Below, one piece after another: positions 44,111 to 55,720 of a stretch of DNA of 64,000 bases; position 1 is the stretch's first letter; each line of letters opens with the position of its first letter. The notes beneath the pieces are model-generated. The model did no database searches, was not told the origin of the DNA, and saw only the letters and a list, made by a program, of their open reading frames with translations. The translations under genes and the position numbers were made by a program. Where the stretch lies: positions 1-64,000 of the forward strand of contig VZSF01006562.1 of assembly GCA_013398295.1 (NCBI GenBank), in the 5' to 3' direction. This DNA is from Chionis minor. Lineage: Eukaryota > Chordata > Aves > Charadriiformes > Chionididae.

Positions 44111-45430
44111 GCATGTAGGGTCCCTTTTCCTGTCTGACCTTCCACACGGCTTTAACCCAAACCAAATACAAAAAGCAACATTTGGGGCACCTCTTACAAA
44201 AAGTCACGCAGGCTTGATCCAAAGATAAATTTTGGTCAACTATAAAAAACAGTGTTAACATTCTTGCTGCTACATATTTATATGATATCTTGATCCAAAT
44301 TTACCCCTCCTGCTGCTGAAGTTTCTCAGCTAGAGAAAAGAGGGTTTTAGTGCCTGTTCTATATCTCCTGACTTTTGCCGGGTTTATACACACTGTGGTC
44401 AGGGGTACAATCACAGCCTATGAGAACATACTTTAAACTACTTAGATTGAGTAAAACTATCAGGGCACAGCCTGAAACTCAGGCCATGTACTAAACCATT
44501 GCTTTACCTAGGCTTCACAAACTGCTTGGCACACTGTGCTTCCACAGTGCCCACATCAGTTAGTTTAAAAACAGATAGGATGCTTCCAGAAATTGTAGTC
44601 ACATTTTGAATTTTGAATAAACATGTCCATGCTCTCTGTTCAAGATACCTCTTGGTCTTCTTATTGGTTAAATGCCTTCAAACAACCTTCTGTCCAATTC
44701 TCAAACCAAGGCCTTTTGCCCAGCTCTCAGATCTGTTTTATGGCTCTTTTCTGAAGTCTCACCATTTTTTCTGTCCCTCATGGCAAAACATCTACTGCTC
44801 CTGGGGGAGTGCCTCCTGTGACGCATTCAGCTAGAATTACCTTCTGCCTTACACTATGGCCCCAAGATCTCTTTTTGCAGGAACGCCACACTGAGAAGCT
44901 ATACTACCTTATATATCCATTGTGGTTCCAGAGTTTTTTGAAATTACTAGGAGGTTTTGGGGAGAAAACCTCTACTTCCTCTTTACATCCCTTTCTGGGT
45001 GTTGCCTGCCTTGTTTCTACCTGCATACTTTTGTACCACCTTTCATAAAGCACATTTTGCTCAAATGGACTTAGCGTATGAAGTAATTCAGATCACTTGG
45101 TGTCTCCGTTGTTATCAAACCACCCCGTTCATTTCCGTCTAGGGTCTGCGTAAGGACGCTACCTGCTGGGGTTTCTCACCAACCTCTAAATCATTGGTGG
45201 GAGTTTGGTGTAGTTCTCAGCCCAGTCTTTGTTCGCACAGCACCTGCCAGAAATGTCACATTCACTGGTCATTCTCTGAAAGCTATCTGTACCAACTGAG
45301 CCTGACATTGGTCAAGATCAATAATCCATATATTTTTAATGGATTTAGAAATAAGCCTAGTATTTTACTGTATTTTATTGGTGTCCTCACCCTACACAAT
45401 TAATTTTGTTAAATCCTGACTCTGTTGTTA
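44111..45430. other. Intergenic stretch, nothing firmly recognised
   Basis: Mixed composition. Parts of 44650-45050 could be another very old LINE remnant, but I cannot support that. No gene. Confidence 0.4.
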
Positions 45431-45560
45431 TACTTTTGCCTTTGTCAATGATCTAGAAGAAAGCACTGAAATCATACAGAAAATGTTTACAAATGACACA
45501 AAATGGGCTTGGATAGAAAAGGCATTGCTTGATAAAACTAGTGCATGCACATACGCACAT
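45431..45560 (+). mobile_element. Ancient CR1-like LINE fragment
   Basis: Contains ttgtcaatgatctagaagaa followed by gtttacaaatgacacaaaat, the decayed equivalents of the reverse-transcriptase FIND-L-E and KFADDTK coding regions, on the plus strand. Probably the upstream piece of the element whose 3' part is at 46475-46745. Confidence 0.5.
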
Positions 45561-46474
45561 AAAAGGTGTCTCAAGTGGCCAAAGAAGTCTGGAGTTTAGT
45601 CTGGCATTGAGTAACAGAAAAAAAAATAGATCATAATGTCATATTAATCAGGCAAATCTAAGTTCTTCATGCTGTTTTGTAGATAAAATGGGCACTGTGT
45701 AAACCCAGAAATACAGATCTGGCATAGCTTCACTTCCTTTGCAGGCCTTAAAGGTAGAACAATACCTAATTGCACTAGAAATAATCTACGGTGATATAGA
45801 TACACATCTTAATAATACAGATACAAGTCTAAGAGAATGATGGTACAAGGGCTACTGATGTTGCAGATTCCACTTTTGCATTCACTATGCTGAAGAGAAT
45901 ATCCAAAAAGCATCAGACACAGGAAACATCAGCAGTGAGAGGCAAACTAGCATTTCCCAGATGCTAAATTAAGAAAATAAGCTACAGTGTAAACAAAAAA
46001 TTACATATAGCCGTTTAGCTTTACATAGACTAAGATAGATTGTAACAAAAGAAGAGATCTCTTCTGAGACGATGTGCCTCGGAGTGTACTCTAGTTTCTG
46101 CAGAGGTTCCTACACACAGATGCCCTGAGACAGTCTGAAATTTAATCTCTGAAAATCAGCTGAGTTAGGAAAGCTGTATTTCTGAAGAGCTGGCCACCTG
46201 CTAATGACTTCTGTGCTAGAACTGAGAATATTATGCACCAGTGGATTTTGTATTTTTCTTAGAAATGCATTCCTTCCATTTGTTCTGCTTTACATTCTTC
46301 TTTATCTACTTTCTATGATTTTTTTTGAATGTTAAAAAATACATTGACATGAAAGACTGGTTTCTCTAGGGTAAATTTCCTGAACTTTTCTGGAAGCCAG
46401 CTGATGGGTCAACAGAATTAGTTATTGGCTGTTTTCCACCTTTTTGGTGAAACCACAGTTCAGTAACCTAGCAC
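45561..46474. other. Intergenic stretch between two ancient LINE pieces
   Basis: AT-rich sequence without recognised gene. May include further decayed parts of the same LINE. Confidence 0.4.
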
Positions 46475-46745
46475 TGGTGTCCACAGTTTGAAAAAGGACC
46501 AGCAAAGAACCCCAAGAATGGCAACAGGGCTGACAATTACAGGGGAAACTTTCAGGGGAGCAGCCTTTTTAGCTTATCAAACAGATAGGGAAGAAGTGAC
46601 TCTATCACCTGTATGTACCTTTGTGGGCACAATATTTCACCAGAGAGGGCTCTCCCAATTAAGCAAAAGCATTATAATAAAACCAACAGCTGAAGCTGAA
46701 ATGAGGCAATTTCAGACCTCAACTGCAGTACAGATTTTGTGAAGA
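46475..46745 (+). mobile_element. Ancient CR1-like LINE 3' fragment
   Basis: Carries, in order, tttagcttatcaaacagata, aatatttcaccagagagggc and ccaacagctgaagctgaaat then caatttcag, matching the 3' reverse-transcriptase and UTR layout of old amniote CR1 elements on the plus strand. Decayed and non-coding. Confidence 0.55.
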
Positions 46746-46779
46746 AGGGTACTTGCCCCTAAAAATCTGAACAAGCACT

Positions 46780-47397
46780 ATGGAAGACTATCCTTCCATC
46801 TCTGGAACCGTTAACTCAAGAGCAGCGCTTTTTTTTTTCCCTAAAAGGTCCACTCCAGTGCAAACCACGTTTAATACAGGCAAGGGATCAGAACAGATTA
46901 TCACAGTGGTTGTTTCTGGCCTTATTGCTGATAGATTTATGGGCTTCTTTCTAAAACTGGTCGGCAGGCTAGTAGTGCTTAGTCTCACTGCGGAGAACCG
47001 CATGACTCTCCCCATAGCAGAACAGCGTATTGCTCTTCTTGGGCAGAAACACCTAGCAGCCTCCCCACAGAGAGCCCGGGAAGCCTCTCCCCAGCAAGCT
47101 GTGTCCCACAATCTTCACGCAGCAGCCTCCCCGGGCAGAAATCGGCAGCAATCACCGAGCCACATCGCGCCCTCCTCCCAGCCAACCAGCCCGGCACCAT
47201 CCCACTGGACACAACCAGACACAAAGCAAACTTTCGGGGCAGAGCCACCTAACAAGCCCACCATCAGCCAGATGTGGGCAACGGGTGCGCTCCACATTGT
47301 GCCGGCACACTACACCGGCGTCTCCAAAACCAGTTTGCGAGGGGTGGGTGCCCTTTTACACGCCTGGCCAGTCTCCTTCATCCTGCCACGGCTGTAA
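46780..47397 (+). other. Unexplained 205-codon ORF in a CpG-rich patch
   Basis: This is the longest reading frame in the right half of the window that no repeat or known gene explains. It starts at 46780. The first 100 codons are mixed and the second half is rich in Pro, Ser, Gln and Ala (about codons 95-165). It ends as the region becomes CpG-dense (about 47000-47700). The minus strand also has frames of 60-107 codons here, so GC composition alone may explain the openness. No domain, signal peptide or family recognised. If real it would be a single-exon gene or a first exon. Confidence 0.15.
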
Positions 47398-47720
47398 CTT
47401 CTCTTCCCACGCTCCCTCCCTCTCCGCACCAAGCCTCTCACCTTCTCCAGCAGCGCAGCGCTGCCAGCCATGGACTGCCTCGCTTCCCCCGCTGCAGCCT
47501 CTGGGCTGGGTTCAGCCTGCGCCGAGCAGCCGGAGTGGGCTGCCAGGCATTACGGGGCTAAGCGTAACGCTCCGCCCCTTCCCCATGTCCCTGGTCCTTG
47601 GGGGCACACTGCCTCCCCGCTGAAGGTGACCTCTGGGAGGGAAGAAAAGTGGGGGGAGCGCGGGAAGGAAGAGGGCTATCCACCTGCCCCATTTATAGAG
47701 AGGGAGGTGTTACGGGGATC
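47000..47720. promoter_or_regulatory. Possible CpG island
   Basis: By eye, CpG dinucleotides cluster here compared with the depleted flanks (for example cacatcgcgccc, acgggtgcg, gcgccgagcagccgg, attacggggctaagcgtaacg). A TATA-like atttatag occurs near 47690. No annotated gene start is recognised next to it, so it may be an orphan island or the start of an unrecognised transcript. Confidence 0.35.
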
Positions 47721-50700
47721 AGGGTGGGGTGGTGGTTTCTGCTCCAGCCGTACCATCATAAGCCCCAGGGACCCTTCGGCAGACCCACCCTTTCCAGCCC
47801 TTCCCTCCAGCTTGGGTTCTCATTATAGCTGAGGGAGCAAAGCAGCTCCCCGGGCTGGTGCGTGGTCCTTGATCTGGAGCTGTGCCAAGGAAGAGTACAG
47901 CTGGGATGGCAGGGCTCAGCATGACCGCGGGCTGCCAACGCTTGCTCTTGGCCACCAAAGGGGCCAAAGACACGTCAGCCACAATTGCCTGTGTCGGTGA
48001 GCATCAGAGACCAGGCACAAACCATAGCTGGTTCAAGGTCCCTTCATGGGGCCCAGTGGGACAGGCTCCTCATGCACACCGGTAGTACAGAGCATTATGG
48101 AGATGATTAAATTATTAATGGTAACTACAGTGACTTGCAAGCATTTCACGTATTCTCAGTACCTCCACCCAGACTATATGCCTGCACCAGAGTCCTCTCT
48201 TCCCCTTGAGCTTAGAGAGGAAAGCAACCCCTGGGGACACTGGCACCACACAGGTCTTAGACCTTGGCTCTGAAGCGCAGAGGTTTGCTCATAAGGAGAT
48301 GGATTGATTTGTATATTGGAAGCAGTGATATGTGCAGCTGTGACACTCCTGTGTCACTGGCCTCCCTGTTCTCTAGAGCTGGAGCCATGCAGGGGACCTG
48401 CAAAGTTTAAGCAGGTGATGAGCCTCCACACTCCCTCTGGGGGCACAGTATGGTGAGGAAGACTGAGAGAGGACAGAGGTGAAAGACACTCTGACAGGGG
48501 AGAGCAGAGCATCTCCCATAACCACGAGTACTCTGGGTCTCCAGCACAGGACTGAACCTTCTTGCCTGCTTTCTGAAGCGAGGGGAATTACACGCAGGGC
48601 TTGTCACTCAGTGCTGTGCCCCACGTAGGGGTAGTGAGACGAGAAACCATCTTCTGGCCAACTAGACTGCCATCACAGACCTGTGAAGAGTCAGTCTGCT
48701 GCCACTCAGAGACGATGCACATCAGAGGGCCAGAACAGCAGCACAGTCAGGCTCCCAGCTGTCCCCGTGCTTCTGGATATGAGGTGGGGAGTAAGGTTGT
48801 GGTGCTGATGACTTGTGCCATTCAAGGCTGCCCCTTCACACTCATTCTTGAAGGATGCTCTAGTGACGGGGAAAGGCCTTCGATGTGCAAAGTCCCTACA
48901 GGTAGGAACATTAGAGCTGGGGGTGGTGTGAGTCTATAGCAGAAACCTACCCTATATCCAAGGATTCAGCACTGGGATAAATGTAGTATAACCACTGCTC
49001 CCCAGGAACACGGCCCCTGTGTTACCTGGACTTCTTGGGGACATACTGGGTGAGACTTGCCTCTATTTGAGACACAAGTCAGAAAAACTGAGAAGTATCT
49101 CTGGGGGCTTGCTTGAAGTCACAGATACAAGACAACACTGGGAAAGGAGCCCAGGTGCCCTGACGCCCCAGTCCCTCTCTCCTCCATTCCAATCACTAGC
49201 TCAAACCTGATTCCAGATCTAGGGACAAAACACAGTAGTCTTCCTGATTTTCCAGCTAATTTTTAAGAGAAAGGTTTCTCACGTTTTCCATTCCTAATGA
49301 GAGTGGGACCTGGTGAGTGGTTTGGCTCAGACAAAAGACCTCTTTCACAGCCTTGTCCATGTGCCAACAAGTAGAAACTTGACCAAGGCCTTGCCCCCTA
49401 CCTGTACTTCAGCTGACACTACATCCGTACGGCTTGTCATGCATTCCCGTGACACAGGGAAAATGCCACATACTGCACGTCACGTGTGTGAGACTCCCTG
49501 CTCTCTGTTCCCTGAGGACTGGGCACAGAGCAGCTGTTGGAGGTCCTAGGGCCTGCTGTCCAACTAATGAAATCAGTATTTGTGCATCTTAGGGACCTCT
49601 TTAATTTAACACCTACACCTATCTTACCCATGCTGCACACATTTTGTCCTGTTGGCAACAAAGATATTGGTCAAAGTCAATACTGGCAGAGCTGGAAATA
49701 TGATGTAACCTAGACCACCTTTGTCTTTCGGAAAGTTGGTCCCAGGCTGTGGACTTGAGGATACACTGTCTCCAGCCCTGTAGAACAATTTGCCTTCAGC
49801 ACTGTAAGCAGACCCACAAAGATTCTTGCAAAAAGCAGCAAGTCATGGTTGGTTGTGGACCTCTACACATTCTTCAGGCCAACTCTGTAGGCAACCATTG
49901 GACATGAATGGAAGAGGAAAAGTGGAAGAGGAGAGGAATTTCAAGTGGGCATTAATGGCACTTCTGTTCAGATTGCCTAATATTGTCCACTGCAAAGACT
50001 CCTTTCAGATGCATGTTTATGCTTTGAGACACACACAAGCATTGGGGATAGCCTATGATATCTAACAACAAATACTTTATGAAAATGCATCCTTTTCCTC
50101 CTCTTAATTATTGTTGGGTTTGGTGTGATAAATATCCTGCCCCTTGCATGCCTGGCTCACAGTAGGCAGCACACAGAAAAATAATAGAATGTAAATACAC
50201 CCAAGAGCCAGACCTGGCGGCCAGTGTCATGAAGTCATAGCAGTTACAACTTCATGAGGAACAGCTGGACTAAAGAAGCTGCAGTGAAAGGACCTCATCA
50301 AGAAGGACTTTCCCACACCTCTTTAGTCCTTCCTTCTCTTCCCTTATCCATCTTCCTTGGCATACACACAACAGCCCATTTCACTCGCATCGGAAGAGCA
50401 GCAGTTCTTCAAGTACACACTCTAAAGGATCACGGTTGAATTCTTATTAGTGAGTGCTCAAAATCAGACAATGCCAGATGTGTGGTTGCAACTGAATCAC
50501 TGCCACTTTAAAGAGGAATCCACCATGCTCCATCAAGTACCTGAAGAGCCACTGAAGGGACTGGCTGCTCCAACACACCACTAGCAGGACACTCAGTTTT
50601 TCAAGTGTTGGCCTTAGTGTGAACCCTTTCTCTGCAATATCCCAGGCTAATGCCACTGGTGATTTCCAGAGAAGGCAAGTTGGATGGAGAGGTCTGTTCT

Positions 50701-52267
50701 ACTGCTTCAGAGTTACCCAACGCCACATAGGTCTTTAGTTTCCAGTCTGTACTATCAAAGGCACCAACAGTGTCTAGGGTGATGGGAGATTCAATGCCAT
50801 TTGGACCCAAAGCGAGCACTCTTTGACATTGCACTGGTGTATAGGCTTGTCAGCAAGGACATAGGTGAGAAAAGCTGCTGAAATAGGAACATCAAGCTCT
50901 GTTACCAGGACCTAAAACAGCACTGCTCTTTTAATGTTGTAGTCTATGGCAATAGTCAGGTTGCCTGTATGTATTCAAACCGACCATAAGCAGCTTTTCA
51001 GAGCAGTGATGATCCCTTCATTTCCAGCATTCAGTTTTGCTCAGCCCTTTTCAGAATCAGCTTCGTGCCTGATGCTGGACTGGGAATAGCTCTTTGACTT
51101 TCCCCATTTCTTTCCTACTTCTAGTAATATTTCTGCCAACACTTTCCTCCCCTCCAGCCTCAGCAGGCAGGCAAGCAAGCTAATCTGCAGGGTGCTACAG
51201 GGTGAGGGCTGCCTCCTGGACGGAGAGCTGGGGCCCTGAGCTCTCCTCGGCACAGGCAGGGTGCTCAGAGGAGTCCACCAGCTGCGCAGACCATTTGTGC
51301 TCTGAGGTCATTCAGCGCTACCCCATCGCTGAGGAATCTGCTGGCCGTCTTCCTGACAGCGCTGAACAGTGTCCCACCTCGCCTGCCAGCTAACACAACA
51401 TGCTCATGCTGAGCCCAGGCCCTGCACCCCAGAGGTGCTTCTCAAGCATGCTCCCCAGCTTCAGCAGAACCCCTCACACCTGAGGCCCCTGGTCACCCAC
51501 TGACCACCATATCTGCTTCAAAACACCCCACCCAGTCCCATTCACCTCTTCCTTTCATGTTGCTGTTGGGTGTGTTGGGTGCAGAGTGGTTGCAAGAGGC
51601 AGTGCTAACGCACTGGTATCCATGAGCGCTGATCCCAATGCCTTGCAGCAATGCTGGGACAGTGCCCTTCCACCACCCCAGCATAGGGACAAGGACTCAC
51701 AATAGCTGTATTTTTAACCTTTCCTGTTGTGATCTCTCCCAGCCTGTCCTCCAGCGCTTAAAAGAATATACAATATCCAGTATCCAGGGTGCCCATCAGC
51801 CTTCTCCCTGAAGCTCAATAACTTATTTGTCACCACAGGAACAGCTAGGGACTGTCTGGGTGGCAGCTCACCTTGCAGCACCCACCCTCGCCTTGGTGAG
51901 AGGGTGCCATCAGAACAGGCTGAGTTGGCTGGGGATATGGACAGCTTGGAGACAGATCCTGGGGAGGGAAGGGTTGCAGTGGGGCTTTGCAGGAGAAAAG
52001 GCTGGACTTGCAGAGGAAGAGTGGGTCTTAGGTGGTAGGGCAAGATCAACGTGTTTTTCTGGGAAAGCTTCCTTCTGTCAAGCCAGAGAGAGGGACCAGC
52101 TGCTCCTAAGCGGCAGGGAGCCAAAAGATGGGGGAGATAACAAGGCTGGCAGGGCTTGTCCCACAGTGTCCCACAATATGGGAGCACAACATGGGAGCAC
52201 GGCAGGCCCAGGGATGGGAGTCGGCTTCAGCTGAGAGTCCAGATCATCAGGCAAGTTCATGGTAACC
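47721..52267. other. Gene-poor intergenic region
   Basis: Numerous short frames on both strands. A 77-codon minus-strand frame at 50834-50601 reads smoothly but has no family that I recognise and no splice-supported partners. No CR1 or LTR signature identified. Confidence 0.45.
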
Positions 52268-52812
52268 AATGAGGTCCAAGGCCCAACTGACCAGGCTTGG
52301 GGAGGAGTGGCTGGAAAGCTGCCTAGCGGAAAAGGATCTGGGGGTCCTGGTGGACAGTCGGCTGAACATGAGCCAGCAGTGTGCTCAAGTCACCAAGAAG
52401 GCCAATGGCATCGTGGCTCATATCAGGAATAGTGTGGCCAGCAGGAGCAGGGAAGTGATCATCCCCCTGTACTCAGCACTGGTGAGGCCCCACCTCAGAT
52501 AGTGTGTTCAGTTTTGGGCACCGCAGTATAGGAAGGACACTGAGGTGCTGCAGCGTGTCCAGAGAAGGGCAACAAAGCTCGTGAGAGGTCTAGAGAACAA
52601 GTCTTATGAGGACCAGCTGAGGGAACTGGGGTTGTTTAGCCTGGAGAAAAGGAGACTGAGCAGAGACCTTATCACTCCATACAACTGCCTGAAGTGAGGT
52701 TGTAGCAAGGTGGAGGTCCGTCTCTTTTCTCAAATAAAAAGCATTAGGACAAGAGGAAATGGCCTCAAGTTATACCAGGGTAGGTTTTGATTGGATATTA
52801 GGAAAGAGCCAT
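52268..52812 (+). mobile_element. CR1 LINE internal fragment
   Basis: A plus-strand frame from 52269 encodes [20 protein letters not shown] then [19 protein letters not shown] and hits a TAG at 52500-52502 in place of the usual EY continuation. Similarity then continues through the 3' region to about 52812, where it stops without the usual 3' tail. Truncated at both ends and inactive. Confidence 0.9.
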
Positions 52813-54455
52813 GAAAGAGGTGGAGACAGTCCACAATACAGCTCAGTCAGGGAATAAAAGCCCATGGTTGAACTGAAATGAGGCTCTTGGTCCCATGGGC
52901 AAACGTTGGAGATGGAGGCCCAAGTAAGGCCGGTCAGGGCCACCAAGTGCCCTTGGGGCAAGGCAAAATGATGGCTCCTGCCTACCTCTCATTTTTCCAG
53001 CAGCTTCATGTCTGCCTCTAGCAATGGGCTGGAAAGCAAAGGATGCTCCTGGTCCCTGAGGAAGGCTGAACCCTCCTGTGCTACCTCACCTCATTTCTAC
53101 AGCTTCATCTGCACAGGGAAGCAGGCCAGCACCCTGCAAAACATCTTCCACAAACCACCCCCCAGGGACCACTGCTGCTGGGACATTGTCCCTAGTGGTA
53201 GTGTCTCACTGCGCACAGGTTTCTGCTGGGGCCATCCACAAAACTGGGAAGGAGATGACCCCCATGGGGTGCCAGCAGTGAGCACCTACTTTCTGACAGG
53301 TCTGGGTCACCAGGAGGCTGGAAGTGCTCAAGGATGCACATTTGGGACACACTAGTCAGCTGGGCTCTGGTGCTGGCTGGGGGCATTGCAGCATCGCAGC
53401 ACCAGAAGGCTCTTCTCAAGGCCAGTTCATGCTTCCTGGTTCCCACCCCAGGGCTGCTTCAGCCAAGGTCATTCCTGGAAAAAAGTTCTGTCTGATTTTC
53501 TCTGAAAGACATCCAGTGAGATGGGCTCCTGGCTGCCTGTAACACTACCTTCTTCTCTAAAGAAGAGGCGACAGGGGAGAGAGGCTGTAATAGCTATAAT
53601 AAATAGGTATAATAAAATGTTGAAGGGAATAAGTAAGATGAAAATAAATTACTGCTTACCGGCTCTTCAAAAGACAAGGCACAAGAACTACAGGCACGTC
53701 CAAAACAAACACAAGGCTTCCTCCCATAGCAAGCCTTCAGCTGTGGACACCTTGCCTCAGGAGAGTGTGGGCAATAAACACTTATGTGGTTTCATAAAAT
53801 AACTAGATGGAGACACTGCAGAGGAAAAGCAATTAAATACAAAGATTCAACATCTGTCTCAGACTGCTGGAGGCTAGGAGAATATTTGGGGGATTTACTA
53901 CATACTTCCTTGCTCTTATGTCTTCCACAAGGAATTTGCCACCGGACAGTCTCGCAGCCAGGACACAGCAGTAAATGGTGTTTTATTCTGATCTGCTTCA
54001 GCTGTTCTCATTCATTCCACTAAAAGCCGTGATGGCACGAGTGGGCTGCAGCACACCTTGGGCAAAGCTAGCAAGGCAATAAGCTCCCCAACCCTCCTCT
54101 GCAACCGCTTCTCCCAAAACAGCCCCATAGCTGCTACTTAAATAGCCGGTGAGTGACTGTCTGTCCTGGGCTAGCCTGTCACCTTTGCAGCCTCTCCCTA
54201 CTCAGGTGACAGCTTTCATATGGGTTGAGGAGGTAACATGGGAGGGAGTTTACCTTGTGGGTGGAACAGAGACCTCACAGGACAGAGGGTTTCAAGAGGA
54301 GTGGATACCAGACCTAAGCAGTAGCATGTTGGATCATTTATCCCTTGTCTTCAAGGGCCACCTGCGAGTGCGTTGTCCATAGGATGGTATCAGAGGACTG
54401 GGCAGCCAGCCGGCCTTTTAGAAAAAACTCTCTAGTAACTGAGGGAAGCCCTCAG
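52813..54455. other. Intergenic stretch, nothing recognised
   Basis: Mixed-composition sequence. Frames at 53008-53355 (+) and 53446-53192 (-) overlap and lack similarity. Confidence 0.45.
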
Positions 54456-55720
54456 CTTCATGTTGCAGAATTGGGTGGAAGACACATCTGCATTCACCTT
54501 ACCCACCACCTTCAAGATTATATAAACCTCACTCACAACTTCTCTCATCCTTCCTGTCTCCAGACTGAAGAGCTGCAGCCTTTCCTGTAGTTCCTCATAA
54601 AGCAACTCTTCCATCCCTTTGATTGCTGTAGTTGCCCTTCTCTGTGCCTTCTCAAACTCCACCATGTCTTTCCCGATACCAGAACAGCCTCCATTGCTCA
54701 AGATGACAATGCACGGAAGTTCTATATAGTGCTAAAATGGCACCTTTTCTCTAAATACTCTTGCCAATGATGCCCAACATTTATTTTGGCTGCTGCTGCG
54801 TAAGCCTGTTGTATAAGGTAATAAAATGACAACCGTTCCTCATCTACAGCTGCAGGTCTGAGCTCTGAGTTCAGCATCATGTAGCAATGTGCTAGGTTAT
54901 TTCCCTGAAATGTATTACCTTACATGTATCTTTGTTGAAACTCATCTGACACTTTTCTGTCCAAGCACTTAGTTTTGTGGGATCTTTCTGAAGTTCCTTG
55001 CCATCAGAACAGTATTTGACACCCAAGGAAAGCCAGTATCATCCTTACATATTGCAGATTGCACAGTTCAGTCACTTCTCCAGGATATCCATGAAGATGC
55101 TGGATAAAAGTAATCCCAGGAACACATCCTGGGCTATCCTTACCGCTTATTGTTTGCCCTGAGAAGTGTCCTGTGCTCCCTACCCTTTGCCTCTTTACTC
55201 AGCTTTCATTCCATAAAAGGACCTCTCCTCCAACCCTGTAGCAAATTAGTTCCTTTTGGTGAAGAATCTGCCTATGTGTTTTTGGAAGTCCAAATGTATT
55301 GTGTCTCCTGAATTCCCTTTATCCACGTGAGACCCTCACAGAAGCCAGCATGGCAATAATGCAGGATTTCCCTTTACCGAAGCCACACTGCCTCTTTCTC
55401 AACAGACTATTATTCACATACTCATCAGTCTTACTCTTTATTAGAGACACCACTCTCTTACCACGGATGGAAGTCAGACTTACAAGCCATTTTTTATAGC
55501 AGTCTGGGGGGGGTGGTGGTTACACTGGCAATCCACCAGTGCTCTGGCACAGAAACATTAATGACGGGTTATACAGCCTGGCCAGAAGTTTGCAGTTCCA
55601 CATTTGAATTCCTTCATGACTTTCAGGCAAATCTCATGCAGTCCTAGTGACCTATTAACACTTAAAGTATCTGTCTGGTCTTACTTCAAACTAAGCTGTG
55701 TCCTCTGACCAATCTAGTGC
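54456..55720 (-). mobile_element. Ancient CR1/L3-like LINE remnant
   Basis: The plus strand shows complements of old CR1 phrases in order: ctccagactgaagagctgca, agttgcccttctctgtgcct, ttggctgctgctgcgtaagc, ttgaaactcatctgacactt, tctccaggatatccatgaag and ccaggaacacatcctgggct. The upstream reverse-transcriptase area follows (accgaagccacactgcctct). All frames are broken. Confidence 0.6.

Noticed and set aside
51714..52187. 157-codon minus-strand frame overlapped by a 135-codon plus-strand frame
   Set aside because: Mutual overlap on both strands and no similarity suggest chance openness.
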